From assembly GCA_003457075.1 (NCBI GenBank), contig DMIY01000202.1, positions 1 through 5,635 on the forward strand: DNA of 5,635 bases, written 5' to 3'. The number at the start of each line of letters is the position of its first letter. The stretch's first letter is position 1. Shown one piece after another: positions 5,340 through 5,635 of the stretch. A program made the position numbers and the translations under genes. The DNA comes from Desulfotomaculum sp. Its GTDB lineage: Bacteria; Bacillota; Desulfotomaculia; Desulfotomaculales; Nap2-2B. The notes beneath the pieces were generated by a model that made no database searches, was not told where the DNA came from, and saw only the letters and a list, made by a program, of their open reading frames with translations.

Positions 5340-5635
5340 ATCGGTCAGGTCATCTGCATTAACGGAAACTTCTTCACTGCCGGCAACTCTGGTATTTCAC
5401 CTCTGGATCAGGGCTTTCTTTACGGCTATGGTCTTTTTGAGACTATTCTGGTTAAAGAGGGCGTCCCTGTGTTCTGGCAGGATCACTTTGACCGCTTGTT
5501 TGCTTCAGCAAAAACCTTGGAGATTCCCGTTTCTTATTCAGTTGCCGGGCTTGAGGAGTTGGTAAGGAAGATCATTAATAAAAATTCTGTTAGAAATGGC
5601 TCGGTACGCCTAACCATCACTGCCGGCGCGGCGGG
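5340..5635 (+). CDS. pabC: aminodeoxychorismate lyase (PabC), 3' truncated by window, no normal start
   Basis: The translation from about 5340 is the N-terminal third of a class IV PLP-dependent enzyme. It shows ICINGNFF, then PLDQGFLYGYGLFETILVKEGVP, then the H-x-x-R-L motif in DHFDRLFASAKTLEIP, and ends in RLTITAGA at the window edge. In PabC this domain releases pyruvate from aminodeoxychorismate to give p-aminobenzoate. Branched-chain and D-amino acid aminotransferases share the fold, but the sequence pattern and the presence of pabB favour PabC. There is no ATG, GTG or TTG in frame between the upstream TAG (5334-5336) and the conserved NGNFF. AAGGGGG (5325-5331) lies 8 nt before ATC at 5340, so an ATC start, one base from ATG, is the best guess. 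It follows the dehydratase gene without a gap and is probably in the same operon. Confidence 0.85.
   Translation, partial: MGQVICINGNFFTAGNSGISPLDQGFLYGYGLFETILVKEGVPVFWQDHFDRLFASAKTLEIPVSYSVAGLEELVRKIINKNSVRNGSVRLTITAGAA

Overview
The window looks like a piece of chromosome from an anaerobic, Gram-positive, Clostridia-type bacterium of moderate GC, perhaps of the Peptococcaceae kind. This is inferred from strong G-rich Shine-Dalgarno sites, frequent GTG starts, an oxygen-sensitive 2-hydroxyacyl-CoA dehydratase/benzoyl-CoA reductase gene pair, and a leader that resembles the Firmicutes tryptophan attenuator. No ribosomal RNA or other species marker is present, so the assignment is tentative.

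Layout from left to right: (1) 1-132, non-coding edge with three 9-bp tandem repeats, a possible leftward promoter and copy 1 of a short palindromic element. (2) 133-1596, minus strand, pabB, component I of 4-amino-4-deoxychorismate synthase. (3) 1597-2052, a rich 450-bp intergenic region. Reading leftward it holds copy 2 of the palindromic element, eight GAG triplets in 64 nt and an intrinsic terminator hairpin just before pabB. Reading rightward it holds a palindrome and an extended -10 promoter for the next gene. (4) 2053-2736, plus strand, a metallo-beta-lactamase-fold hydrolase. (5) 2737-3038, non-coding, with a long inverted-repeat structure and then a promoter and hairpin. (6) 3039-4061 and 4065-5336, plus strand, two subunits of a 2-hydroxyacyl-CoA dehydratase/benzoyl-CoA reductase-like Fe-S enzyme. 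(7) From about 5340 past the right edge, pabC, aminodeoxychorismate lyase (class IV PLP fold), truncated by the window and lacking any ATG/GTG/TTG start.

pabB and pabC together carry chorismate to p-aminobenzoate for folate synthesis, yet here they lie on opposite strands, separated by the hydrolase and the dehydratase pair. No glutaminase subunit (pabA/trpG) and no ATPase activator for the dehydratase is in view. The two strongest observations are the pabB leader, whose architecture fits TRAP-type (tryptophan-sensing) transcription attenuation, and the operon-like coupling of the dehydratase pair to a pabC with no normal start codon.
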